Assembly: GCA_949155365.1 (NCBI GenBank)
Contig: CASCUT010000020.1
Span: forward strand, 1 to 37,660
DNA from: an uncultured Clostridia bacterium
Lineage (GTDB): Bacteria; Bacillota; Clostridia; TANB77; CAG-508
Direction: 5' to 3'
DNA length: 37,660 nt
Positions within the stretch are counted from its first letter, which is position 1; each line of letters starts with the position of its first letter. The position numbers were made by a program, and so were the translations under genes. Positions 1 to 7,031 of the stretch are shown piece by piece. The notes beneath the pieces were generated by a model that was given only the letters and a program-made list of their open reading frames with translations, made no database searches and had not been told where the DNA came from.

Positions 1-105
1 GTAACTAAGTTTACCTAAGAAACAATCTTTTTTCTATGTATTTTTGAGTGTGCTTTAAATAACAAAAAAATATAGTATAAAATTCTAAAAAAAGGTAAAA
101 ATATC

Positions 106-134
106 TTTACAAAGAAAAGAAGATATGCTATAGT
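106..134 (+). promoter_or_regulatory. Promoter of the 5S rRNA-tRNA-Asn unit
   Basis: TTTACA at 106-111 and TATAGT at 129-134 are separated by 17 nt. Transcription would start about 25 nt before the 5S gene, so 5S appears to have its own promoter here. Confidence 0.6.
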
Positions 135-166
135 AATAACAGTTATTTAAAAAGTACATAAACTTT

Positions 167-284
167 TCTGGTGATGATGACTTAGGGGGAAATACCCGTT
201 CCCATTCCGAACACGGAAGTCAAGCCCTTAAGTGCCGAAAATATTTGTGGGTTACCCTGCTGAGAAAATAGGTTGTCGCCAGTT
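167..284 (+). rRNA. rrf: 5S ribosomal RNA
   Basis: About 118 nt carrying the conserved 5S blocks CCCGTTCCCATTCCGAACAC and GGAAGTCAAGC. The ends CTGGTG and CGCCAG pair as helix I. No 23S sequence lies in the 166 bases before it, and a promoter sits just upstream. The exact ends are estimated by comparison with Bacillus-type 5S. Confidence 0.93.
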
Positions 285-292
285 TTATATAT

Positions 293-368
293 TCCCTTTT
301 AGCTCAGTTGGTAGAGCGCTCGGCTGTTAACCGATAGGTCGTTGGTTCGAGTCCAACAAGGGGAGCCA
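293..368 (+). tRNA. tRNA-Asn (GTT)
   Basis: 76-nt cloverleaf with acceptor TCCCTTT/AAGGGGA, D arm GCTC/GAGC, anticodon loop containing GTT, T arm GTTGG/CCAAC and an encoded CCA. It follows 5S by 8 nt and is probably cotranscribed with it. Confidence 0.97.
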
Positions 369-379
369 TTAGAAAAAAA

Positions 380-428
380 GAAAACCGTGTAATTAGCTTA
401 TAGCAGTAGTTACGCGGTTTTCTCGTAT
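380..428 (+). terminator. Terminator of the 5S-tRNA-Asn unit
   Basis: Inverted repeat GAAAACCGTGTAA (380-392) / TTACGCGGTTTTC (410-422) with an 18-nt loop, followed by a T-rich stretch. From here to 550 I see no gene apart from a possible integrase tail on the minus strand, described in the findings. Confidence 0.7.
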
Positions 429-550
429 CTTTTAAAAACGGTCAAAAATCGGCTATTTTGGCTTATTTTTGTTATAAATTACCACAAAATTACCACAGCT
501 TTTTAAATAGATTGTCAGTAATACCCATAAGGAAGTCGTACTAACTTATA

Positions 551-586
551 AAAAATAGCAGATAATATTTTATATGCTATTTTTTT
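551..586 (+). terminator. Hairpin with T-run
   Basis: AAAAATAGCA (551-560) pairs with TGCTATTTTT (575-584), followed by further T residues. It insulates the 671 gene from the rRNA/tRNA unit. A TATAAT at 617-622 could be the -10 box for that gene, but no convincing -35 box is spaced correctly. Confidence 0.6.
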
Positions 587-670
587 AAATTGCTTTAATT
601 TTTATTTTATATAAGTTATAATATGGAAAGAAGTATGTGGAATAAGTAAAGAAATGAAAGGAAGTAATAA

Positions 671-2113
671 ATGAAAATAGGAATTGATGTAGACAATTGC
701 ATATCTAATTTTGATGATACCTTATTAAAAGAATACTTAAAACACGATAAAGAACTAAGAAATGCAGGAATTGTAAATGAAAATGCAGAGTATCTAAGAA
801 GAGGAATGTTTGATTGGACAGAAGAAGAAGAAAAAAGTTTTTATAATGCCAATATTGAAGAATTTGCTAAAAAACTAAAACCAATAGAGGAATCGGCCAA
901 TTACATAAAAAAATTGAAAGAAGATGGACATGAAATCTATATTATAACAGGAAGAAATAATGGAGAATACACAAATCCGTATCAATTAACAGAAGAATGG
1001 TTGAAACGATACCATATTGTTTATGATAAACTAATACTTACCAATGCTTATGACAAGCATGAAAAAACAGAAGTGTGTCTAGAAAATAAAATTGATTTAA
1101 TGATAGAAGATAGTATCAAAATAAGTTTAGATTTAATAAAGAATGGAATTAAAGTCTACACAATGAATACAAGATATAATCAAAAAGAACAAACATTAAA
1201 TAGAGTTTCAAAATGGAAAGAAATATATGGAAGAATAGTGAAATTAACGAAAAAAGAGGACAACCAAAAAGTAAATGTTATTTTAGATACAGACACATAT
1301 AATGAATGTGATGACCAATTTGCTCTAGCTTATTTACTAAAATCACAAGATAAATTTAATATTGAGGCAATTACAATTGCACCATATCACCATGATAATG
1401 CGATTTCGATACAAGAGGGAATTGATAAAAGTTATCAGGAAGTTATCAAAATAGGTAATTGGTTAAATTTTGACTATACGAATAAAGTATTCAAAGGTTC
1501 AACCGATTATATAGTAAATGGTTATAATGAAGCAAACGATGCAGTAAATAACATAATACAAATTGCCAATAAAAATGAGAAAACTTATATTTTAGCAATA
1601 GGGGCAATAACAAACATAGCATTAGCAATAAAGAAAGAACCTAACATAGTAGAGAAAATTGAAATTATTTGGCTTGGAGGGCATAGTTTTCTTCAAAAAG
1701 ATAATAAAGAATTTAATTTTAGACAAGATATGCAAGCTGTTAGAACGGTTTTAGATTCACAGGTAAAATTAACAATAATACCTTGTAAAAATGTAGCTTC
1801 CAATTTGAGAACATCCATATATGAAGTAGAGCATTTCTTAAAAGGAAAAAGTAAATTATGTGATTATTTATGCCAAAGATTTTATAATGATGGTGTACAT
1901 GGAATACAAGAAAGAAGAGTGATTTGGGATATTAGTGTTATCGCATATATGATTAATAAAGAATGGTTTGAAACAGAAGAAGTTAGCCAACCGAATATCA
2001 AGGAAGATACATCTTATGAACAAACAGAAAAGAGTCATAAAATAACAGTAGTTAATTATTTAAATGTCAATAAAATATATAGTGATTTATTTGAAAAATT
2101 AGGAGAGATTTAA
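671..2113 (+). CDS. Fusion of HAD 5'-nucleotidase and nucleoside hydrolase
   Basis: 480 residues in two domains. Residues 1 to about 190 are a HAD-fold nucleotidase of the NT5C/YqfW type: GIDVDN gives the DxD nucleophile pair (D6, D8), TGRNN is motif II and MIEDS is the acidic motif IV. Residues about 202 to 475 are an inosine/uridine-preferring nucleoside hydrolase: DTDTYNECDDQFAL is the calcium-binding aspartate cluster and EFNFRQDMQAV is the conserved substrate loop. In the families known, the first domain removes the phosphate from a nucleoside monophosphate and the second splits the nucleoside into base and ribose. The fusion therefore suggests consecutive cytosolic steps; the substrate is not evident. 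The stop overlaps the next start (TAATG), so the two genes are translationally coupled. Confidence 0.88.
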   Translation: MKIGIDVDNCISNFDDTLLKEYLKHDKELRNAGIVNENAEYLRRGMFDWTEEEEKSFYNANIEEFAKKLKPIEESANYIKKLKEDGHEIYIITGRNNGEYTNPYQLTEEWLKRYHIVYDKLILTNAYDKHEKTEVCLENKIDLMIEDSIKISLDLIKNGIKVYTMNTRYNQKEQTLNRVSKWKEIYGRIVKLTKKEDNQKVNVILDTDTYNECDDQFALAYLLKSQDKFNIEAITIAPYHHDNAISIQEGIDKSYQEVIKIGNWLNFDYTNKVFKGSTDYIVNGYNEANDAVNNIIQIANKNEKTYILAIGAITNIALAIKKEPNIVEKIEIIWLGGHSFLQKDNKEFNFRQDMQAVRTVLDSQVKLTIIPCKNVASNLRTSIYEVEHFLKGKSKLCDYLCQRFYNDGVHGIQERRVIWDISVIAYMINKEWFETEEVSQPNIKEDTSYEQTEKSHKITVVNYLNVNKIYSDLFEKLGEI

Positions 2114-2706
2114 TGAAATTATATGTAATTAGACATGGTCTAACAGATTGTAATAAAGAAAATAGGTATAATTGTAGATATGATGAGGACATAAATGAAA
2201 TGGGAATAGAACAAGCAATCAAGGCAAGTGAAAATGTAAAAAAACTTAATATTGATCTTATCATCTGTTCTCCTATGAAAAGAACAAAACATACGATGGA
2301 ATTAGTAAATGTAAATCAAATTCCAGTAATATATGATGATAGACTAATGGAAAGAGAAGGTGGAAAACTAACAAGAACGATATTAGATGATTACTATTTT
2401 AAAGAATATTATAATTATTATTCAACGAAGCCAATAGAAGGACTTGAAACACTACCAGAATTATTTGATAGAATACATTCATTTTTAGATGAAGTTAAGA
2501 TTAAGTATTATGATAAAAATGTATTATTAGTTACACATGGAGCCGTTGCAAGAGCAATACAGTTTTATTTTGAAAAAATGCCAGAAGATGGAATGTTGCT
2601 AACAGTTAGTGGACAGGAAAATTGTGAAATAAAAGAATATGAAATGGAAGAGAAAAGACATGAAATTAACAGTACAACTAGCATTGCAGATGCTGAAAAA
2701 TTTTAG
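2113..2706 (+). CDS. Histidine phosphatase family protein
   Basis: 197 residues. RHGLTDCN near residue 7 carries the phospho-acceptor histidine of the phosphoglycerate-mutase-like superfamily, SPMKRTKHT is the second conserved arginine region and VTHGAVARAI carries the second catalytic histidine. Family members remove phosphate from small phosphorylated metabolites. It overlaps the preceding nucleotidase-hydrolase gene by one base, so a role in the same nucleotide or sugar-phosphate degradation route is likely but inferred. The last 14 or so residues look like a non-homologous run-on: they overlap in another frame the start of a decayed small ORF at 2660. Confidence 0.88.
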   Translation: MKLYVIRHGLTDCNKENRYNCRYDEDINEMGIEQAIKASENVKKLNIDLIICSPMKRTKHTMELVNVNQIPVIYDDRLMEREGGKLTRTILDDYYFKEYYNYYSTKPIEGLETLPELFDRIHSFLDEVKIKYYDKNVLLVTHGAVARAIQFYFEKMPEDGMLLTVSGQENCEIKEYEMEEKRHEINSTTSIADAEKF

Positions 2707-2866
2707 AGGAACAACAAAAGTGATAAATGGATAGAACGCAGAGTTTATAAAAAAAATGAATACACAATATCATATAAAAGAAACGTATCAATTAAAGGAA
2801 TATTTTGAGGATTTATTAGGATATAATTTGTATGATTTATTTCCAGAGATACAAGATAATTTATAA
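2660..2866 (+). pseudogene. Decayed small ORF with an internal stop
   Basis: A frame starting at ATG 2660, with a GGAAGAG-like ribosome site before it, reads MKLTVQLALQMLKNF and is stopped by TAG near 2732. The same frame continues open through NAEFIKKMNTQYHIKETY to the end DLFPEIQDNL just before 2870. Together it would encode about 68 residues. I do not recognise the family. An alternative is a 36-residue ORF starting at the internal ATG after the stop. Confidence 0.35.
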
Positions 2867-2969
2867 TAAAATGTTTACGATTCAAACAGAACAAAAGGCC
2901 AGTAAAAAAAGAATAAATTGAAATATGGAAAATAGAATGTAATAAAAAATGTAGAAAGAGGATAAAAAA

Positions 2970-3722
2970 ATGGAAAAGGAAAAAATAAATCCCATCAATA
3001 TATTTGATTTTGATGGAACATTAACAACAGAAACGTGGCCAAAATTTTGGGTATGGGTTAAAAAGTTTGGCTATCATGGAGAAAAAAGGAATGACGAATT
3101 AGAAGAAGTACTTGCCGAGTATAGAAAGAGAAATAGAGGAAACCAGTTAGAGACTTTTTTCGGTTTTTTTCATGATTTGCTTGCGAATAACCAAGAAATA
3201 CTTACCTATGAAGAACTAATGGAAGGAGAACAATATATTCAATATAATCCAGGGGTAATTAACTTCATAGAAAAATCAGTTGCTAAAAATTATATTGTTT
3301 CAGGAGGACTAAAAGAATTTCTGCAAAATCTTAAAATAGCAACGCATTTTGATGGTATTTATGGAACTTCTTTGCAATATAACGAAAAGGGACTTATTTC
3401 TGGAATGGGAGAAGTTATGACAGACGATAAAAAGATTTTAGCAATTCAAGAAATTTTAAGAAATAATAATAGAAAACAAGACGATTGCCGAAATGTATAT
3501 TATATAGGAGATGGCTATAGTGATGCAGTTGCAATGCGATTTGTACATCAGCATGGAGGAAAGGCAATTTTTGTCCATCAACCAAATCAAGAAGATGAAT
3601 TCTATGAATATAATAATAAAATTTATCAAACACTAAATGCAGATGGAGTCGTTGATTTTTGTTGTGTGGCGGATTATAGAAAAAATAGTATCCTCGCTAA
3701 TCTTTTACAAAGAGATATGTAA
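2970..3722 (+). CDS. HAD-superfamily phosphatase, PSP-like (subfamily IB)
   Basis: 250 residues. IFDFDGTLTT near residue 10 is HAD motif I with the nucleophile and acid/base aspartates. VSGGLKEF near residue 110 is motif II. DDKK supplies the motif III lysine and YIGDGYSDAVA is motif IV. A helical cap lies between motifs I and II. The layout resembles phosphoserine phosphatase relatives, but the substrate cannot be told from the sequence. A ribosome site, AAAGAGG, precedes the ATG. It follows the nucleotidase and histidine phosphatase genes in the same direction after a gap of about 260 bases. Confidence 0.85.
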   Translation: MEKEKINPINIFDFDGTLTTETWPKFWVWVKKFGYHGEKRNDELEEVLAEYRKRNRGNQLETFFGFFHDLLANNQEILTYEELMEGEQYIQYNPGVINFIEKSVAKNYIVSGGLKEFLQNLKIATHFDGIYGTSLQYNEKGLISGMGEVMTDDKKILAIQEILRNNNRKQDDCRNVYYIGDGYSDAVAMRFVHQHGGKAIFVHQPNQEDEFYEYNNKIYQTLNADGVVDFCCVADYRKNSILANLLQRDM

Positions 3723-3724
3723 AT

Positions 3725-3844
3725 ATGAAAGAAGAAGGATATTGCCAATTATACGACATATACTGTGAAAGAATGGAAAAACTCGGAAACTTGCCAACAG
3801 ACTATAATTTTGCAAAAACGGCGTTACAGGTTATTCAAATGTAA
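3725..3844 (+). CDS. Small ORF of unknown function (39 aa)
   Basis: Starts two bases after the HAD phosphatase stop and reads MKEEGYCQLYDIYCERMEKL, ending in ALQVIQM before a terminator hairpin. No membrane segment and no recognised domain. Its tight position in the operon supports translation, but it could be the remnant of a longer gene. Confidence 0.4.
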   Translation: MKEEGYCQLYDIYCERMEKLGNLPTDYNFAKTALQVIQM

Positions 3845-3849
3845 TGAGA

Positions 3850-3885
3850 GGGGAGCCAAATAGAAGATGTTTGGTTCCCCATTTT
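3850..3885 (+). terminator. Terminator hairpin after the HAD phosphatase operon
   Basis: GGGGAGCCAAA (3850-3860) pairs with TTTGGTTCCCC (3870-3880), with one G-T pair, and is followed by ATTTT. Confidence 0.7.
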
Positions 3886-3928
3886 CCCATCTTCTTATCA
3901 AAATACAACCAGAAACGCAATATTTCCT

Positions 3929-3957
3929 TTGACAAGTAAAAAAATATATAGTATAAT
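3929..3957 (+). promoter_or_regulatory. Promoter of tRNA-Ser
   Basis: Perfect consensus: TTGACA at 3929-3934, 17-nt spacer, TATAAT at 3952-3957, 22 nt upstream of the tRNA. Confidence 0.9.
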
Positions 3958-3978
3958 AAAAAAGCATTGAGCATAAAT

Positions 3979-4070
3979 GGAGTGGTATCGAAGTGGTCAT
4001 AACGAGCTACACTGGAACTGTAGTAGTCGGTAATACCGGCCCGTGGGTTCGAATCCCACTCACTCCGCCA
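3979..4070 (+). tRNA. tRNA-Ser (GGA)
   Basis: 92 nt with a long variable arm typical of serine tRNAs. Acceptor stem begins GGAGTGG, the anticodon loop CTGGAAC gives GGA, the T arm is GTGGG/CCCAC and CCA is encoded. Confidence 0.95.
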
Positions 4071-4074
4071 TAGA

Positions 4075-4110
4075 AGCATGTTTCCTAGTTAAGAAACATG
4101 CTATATTTTT
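4075..4110 (+). terminator. Terminator of tRNA-Ser
   Basis: AGCATGTTTC (4075-4084) pairs with GAAACATGCT (4093-4102), followed by ATATTTTT. Confidence 0.85.
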
Positions 4111-4159
4111 AAGTAAAAATAGGATTTAATGATAAGGGGTAAGTAAATAGGAAAGAAAA

Positions 4160-5194
4160 ATGAAAGTAGAATTAGAAGAAATAGTAAAACCACTATTAGA
4201 ATGGTATCAAGAAAATCGAAGAATGTTACCATGGAGAGAAGATAAAAATCCATATTATGTATGGTTATCTGAAATAATGTTACAGCAAACCAGAATAGAA
4301 GCGGTAAAAGAATATTATGCAAGATTTTTAGCAGAATTACCAACCATACAAGAGTTAGCAGAAGTAGAAGAAGAAAAGTTACTAAAACTATGGGAAGGAC
4401 TGGGGTATTATAATCGAGCAAGAAACTTAAAAAAAGCAGGACAGAAAATAATGCAAGAATACGATGGGGAAATGCCAAAAAAATATGAAGATATCCTAAC
4501 ATTACCAGGAATAGGAGAATATACAGCAGGAGCCATTAGTTCCATTTGCTTTAATGAAAAAGTGTTAGCCATTGATGGAAATGTATTACGTGTTATTTCT
4601 AGAATCGTAGCAAGTAAAAAAGATATATTATTACTTGCTACCAAAAAGGAAATAGCAAAAAAATTAGAAAAGATTATTCCAGAAGAAGCAGGAAATTTTA
4701 ATGAAGCGCTAATGGAACTAGGGGAAACCATTTGCATTCCCAATGGTAAGCCACAATGTGAAAAATGTCCACTGCAGACATTCTGTTTAGCAAAGAAAAA
4801 AGGATTAATAGAAGAAATACCAGTAAGAGAAAAGAAAGCCAAACGAAAAGTGGAAGAAAAGGTTGTATTTATTTTAAGGCATGGAGAAAGAGTTGCTGTG
4901 CAGAAAAGAGAAGAAAAAGGCCTATTAGCAGGGATGTATCAGTTTCCAAATGAAAAGGGAGATAAGACTAAGAAACAAATAGAAGAAATATTAAAAAAGT
5001 GGAACCTAAAAGCCAAACGAATTCGAGAAGTGGGAAAGGCAGTTCATATTTTTTCTCATATTGAATGGCACATGACAGGGTATGAAATACAAGTAGAAGC
5101 AGAAAATGAAATATTTGAGTGGATTACCAAAGAACAACTAGAAAATAACTTTGCTATTCCTACCGCTTTTGCAAAATGGAAAAAAATAATTTGA
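4160..5194 (+). CDS. mutY: A/G-specific adenine DNA glycosylase MutY
   Basis: 344 residues, normal for MutY. It removes adenine mispaired with 8-oxoguanine in base excision repair. EIMLQQTRIEAV near residue 36 carries the catalytic glutamate, LPGIGEYTAGAI near 115 is the helix-hairpin-helix with the Gly-Pro/Asp loop, and AIDGNVLRV near 138 carries the catalytic aspartate. The four cysteines of the [4Fe-4S] cluster lie in CIPNGKPQCEKCPLQTFC. The last ~110 residues are the NUDIX-like 8-oxoguanine recognition domain. The ATG at 4160 follows AGGAAAG. It sits alone between the tRNA-Ser terminator and a promoter at 5199. Confidence 0.96.
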   Translation: MKVELEEIVKPLLEWYQENRRMLPWREDKNPYYVWLSEIMLQQTRIEAVKEYYARFLAELPTIQELAEVEEEKLLKLWEGLGYYNRARNLKKAGQKIMQEYDGEMPKKYEDILTLPGIGEYTAGAISSICFNEKVLAIDGNVLRVISRIVASKKDILLLATKKEIAKKLEKIIPEEAGNFNEALMELGETICIPNGKPQCEKCPLQTFCLAKKKGLIEEIPVREKKAKRKVEEKVVFILRHGERVAVQKREEKGLLAGMYQFPNEKGDKTKKQIEEILKKWNLKAKRIREVGKAVHIFSHIEWHMTGYEIQVEAENEIFEWITKEQLENNFAIPTAFAKWKKII

Positions 5195-5198
5195 TTAA

Positions 5199-5227
5199 TT
5201 GACATAAAGTAAAAAGCAAGGTATAAT
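5199..5227 (+). promoter_or_regulatory. Promoter of the 59-aa membrane protein gene
   Basis: TTGACA at 5199-5204, 17-nt spacer, TATAAT at 5222-5227. The -35 box begins 5 nt after the mutY stop. Confidence 0.88.
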
Positions 5228-5257
5228 AAGAATAAGGCAAACATAAGGAGATATTAA

Positions 5258-5437
5258 ATGGAAGCAATAAGATATTTTTTATGCTTACTAGAGGTAGACC
5301 CACTTTGGGGAATTATTATTTTAATTCTGTTAGGAGTTTCTGGCTTATATCCTTATCGATTAAAAGGAAAGTCGGTAACAGAAAAGAAGGAAGACGGAAC
5401 AGAAGAAACAAAATATTACGAGTATAAAAATTTTTAA
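5258..5437 (+). CDS. Small single-pass membrane protein (59 aa)
   Basis: ATG at 5258 follows AAGGAG at the right distance and a consensus promoter. Residues about 14-33 (PLWGIIILILLGVSGLYPY) form one membrane segment. The C-terminal half is charged, with many Lys and Glu, and should face the cytoplasm. No family recognised. Promoter, ribosome site and terminator make it a complete small transcription unit. Confidence 0.7.
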   Translation: MEAIRYFLCLLEVDPLWGIIILILLGVSGLYPYRLKGKSVTEKKEDGTEETKYYEYKNF

Positions 5438-5464
5438 GAATACAGAAAGAGAAGAAAAGCAAGG

Positions 5465-5500
5465 AAAAAGAATTGGAGTAATACCAATTCTTTTTCTTTG
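5465..5500 (+). terminator. Terminator of the 59-aa gene
   Basis: AAAGAATTGG pairs with CCAATTCTTT around a 7-nt loop, followed by TTCTTT. Confidence 0.8.
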
Positions 5501-5563
5501 TAATTCAAATAAAATAAAATTTATAGAAAACAATAAAATATTGTTGCTATAGATTTTCTAAAA

Positions 5564-5935
5564 TTAATCTTTTAAAGGATTTCCATCAGCATCTTTATCC
5601 ATGCTACCAGTTAAAATTAGGATACCTTCAATAAGTCCCCAAATAGAAGCAGCAAGAGGTCCAACACCACAAGCAATCCAACCTACTAAAGTTAAAAGTA
5701 ATTGACCAATCGCTTTTTCTTTATAACCTAGATAAAAGTTATGGATTCCTAAATATCCTAAAAAGATTCCAAGTAGTCCAGCTACAATTTTAGATTTTGG
5801 AACTGAAGTACTAGAAGTAGTATTGTTAGATTCCACTTTTGTAGCTTCTACTTCAATGGTTTCTTCACTATGCGTTTTTTTGCATTCTTCACAAACTTCT
5901 GTTACGGATTCTTTTCCACAATATTTGCAGAACAT
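5564..5935 (-). CDS. Zinc-ribbon TM2 domain membrane protein
   Basis: 123 residues. The N-terminus MFCKYCGKE...CEECKK has two CxxC pairs of a small zinc ribbon. Residues about 28-48 are a Ser/Thr-rich linker. Residues about 48-110 are a TM2 domain: SKIVAGLLGIFLGYLGIHNF with the family's G-x-HxFYLG turn, and a second membrane helix. Family function is not established. The ATG follows AGGAGGAA. It is transcribed alone, convergent with the preceding gene and divergent from murB. Confidence 0.88.
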   Translation of the reverse strand: MFCKYCGKESVTEVCEECKKTHSEETIEVEATKVESNNTTSSTSVPKSKIVAGLLGIFLGYLGIHNFYLGYKEKAIGQLLLTLVGWIACGVGPLAASIWGLIEGILILTGSMDKDADGNPLKD

Positions 5936-6027
5936 AAAAATTCCTCCTTTGTATAAAATTTCTTATGTTTCCATTATACAGGATAATACAAAATTTTCAA
6001 GTAAAATAGCAAAATTTGTGAAAAAGA

Positions 6028-6056
6028 TTGTAAAATTCATACAAAAATGATAGAAT
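6028..6056 (+). promoter_or_regulatory. Promoter of murB
   Basis: TTGTAA at 6028-6033, 17-nt spacer, TAGAAT at 6051-6056, about 50 nt before the murB start. Confidence 0.6.
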
Positions 6057-6108
6057 AAAAAACATAAAATGATAGAAAATTCATATATTAGAAACAAGAG
6101 GTGAGAAA

Positions 6109-7027
6109 GTGGAAAAGAAAGAGATAGCAAAGCATTTACAAGAAAAAATGCCAAGTTTAGAAATAAAGCAAGATGAAGATATGACAAAACATACCTCATT
6201 TAAAGTAGGAGGAAAAGCAGATATATGGATTAAAATTAAGACTTTAGAAGAATTAACATACCTATTACAATATACAAAGCAAAATAACATACCATTAACT
6301 ATTTTAGGAAATGGTAGTAATGTAATTGTAAAAGAGAAAGGAATTCGAGGAATTACAATCGTATTAGATTTTAAAGAAATAGAAGTCGAGGAAAAAGAAG
6401 AAAAAGTAGTAATTACAGTAGGTGCAGGTGTAAAATTAGGAATGTTAGCGGTAATGTTGCAGAAAAAAGAAATAGCAGGCTTTGAATTTGCATCACGGAA
6501 TTCCAGGAACAATCGGAGGAGCAATCCGCATGAATGCAGGAGCTTATGGAAAAGAAATGAAAGAAATTGTAGAAGAAGTCATTTCTATCGATGAAGAAGG
6601 AAACTTACAAACATTATCCAATGAAGGAATGGATTTTTCTTATCGTCATAGTCGTTTTAAGGAAAAGCAAGATATTATTATAGGAGCAAAATTGCAATTA
6701 GAAAAAGGAAATGCAGAAGAAATAAAAGCAAAAATGGACACCTATAAAAAGGCGAGGGAAGAAAAGCAACCAACCAATATGCCAAGTGCAGGAAGTACAT
6801 TTAAACGAGGAACTAACTATATTTCCGCTCAACTAATTGATCAAGCGGGGTTAAAAGGCTACCAAATAGGTGGAGCAGAAGTATCCAAAAAACATGCAGG
6901 ATTTATCGTAAACACAGGAAATGCAACAGCAGACGATATTTTAGAATTGATTGACTATGTGATAAAAGTAGTGTATGAGAAATTTGGAAAAATATTAGAA
7001 TTAGAAGTAGAAGTAATAGGAGAGTAG
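6109..7027 (+). pseudogene. murB: UDP-N-acetylenolpyruvoylglucosamine reductase MurB, frameshifted as written
   Basis: MurB reduces UDP-GlcNAc-enolpyruvate to UDP-MurNAc with NADPH and FAD, an essential cytoplasmic step of peptidoglycan synthesis. The GTG start at 6109 follows AGAGGTGA. The first frame holds HTSFKVGGKADIW and ILGNGSNVIV (FAD domain) up to GFEFAS; the second resumes at GIPGTIGGAIRMNAGAYG and runs to 7027 with the C-terminal domain (PSAGSTFKR). The join falls inside the conserved SGIPGT block: one extra C at 6496 turns TCA-GGA into TCA-CGG-A. Without it, one normal-length protein of about 305 residues is encoded and nothing else in it is damaged. Since murB is essential and usually single copy, an error in the sequence, decoding around the shift or a second copy elsewhere are all possible. 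Confidence 0.93.
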
Positions 7028-7031
7028 AAGA

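Noticed and set aside
3831..4079. Minus-strand ORF beginning MLLWRSEWDSNPRAG
   Set aside because: It is the complement of tRNA-Ser; this kind of peptide is a well-known false translation of tRNA genes.
4101..4502. Hydrophobic minus-strand ORF opposite mutY, and similar Leu/Phe-rich ORFs such as 8240-8902
   Set aside because: Antisense of A-rich coding sequence always gives Phe/Leu-rich frames; no ribosome sites and the opposite strand holds conserved genes.
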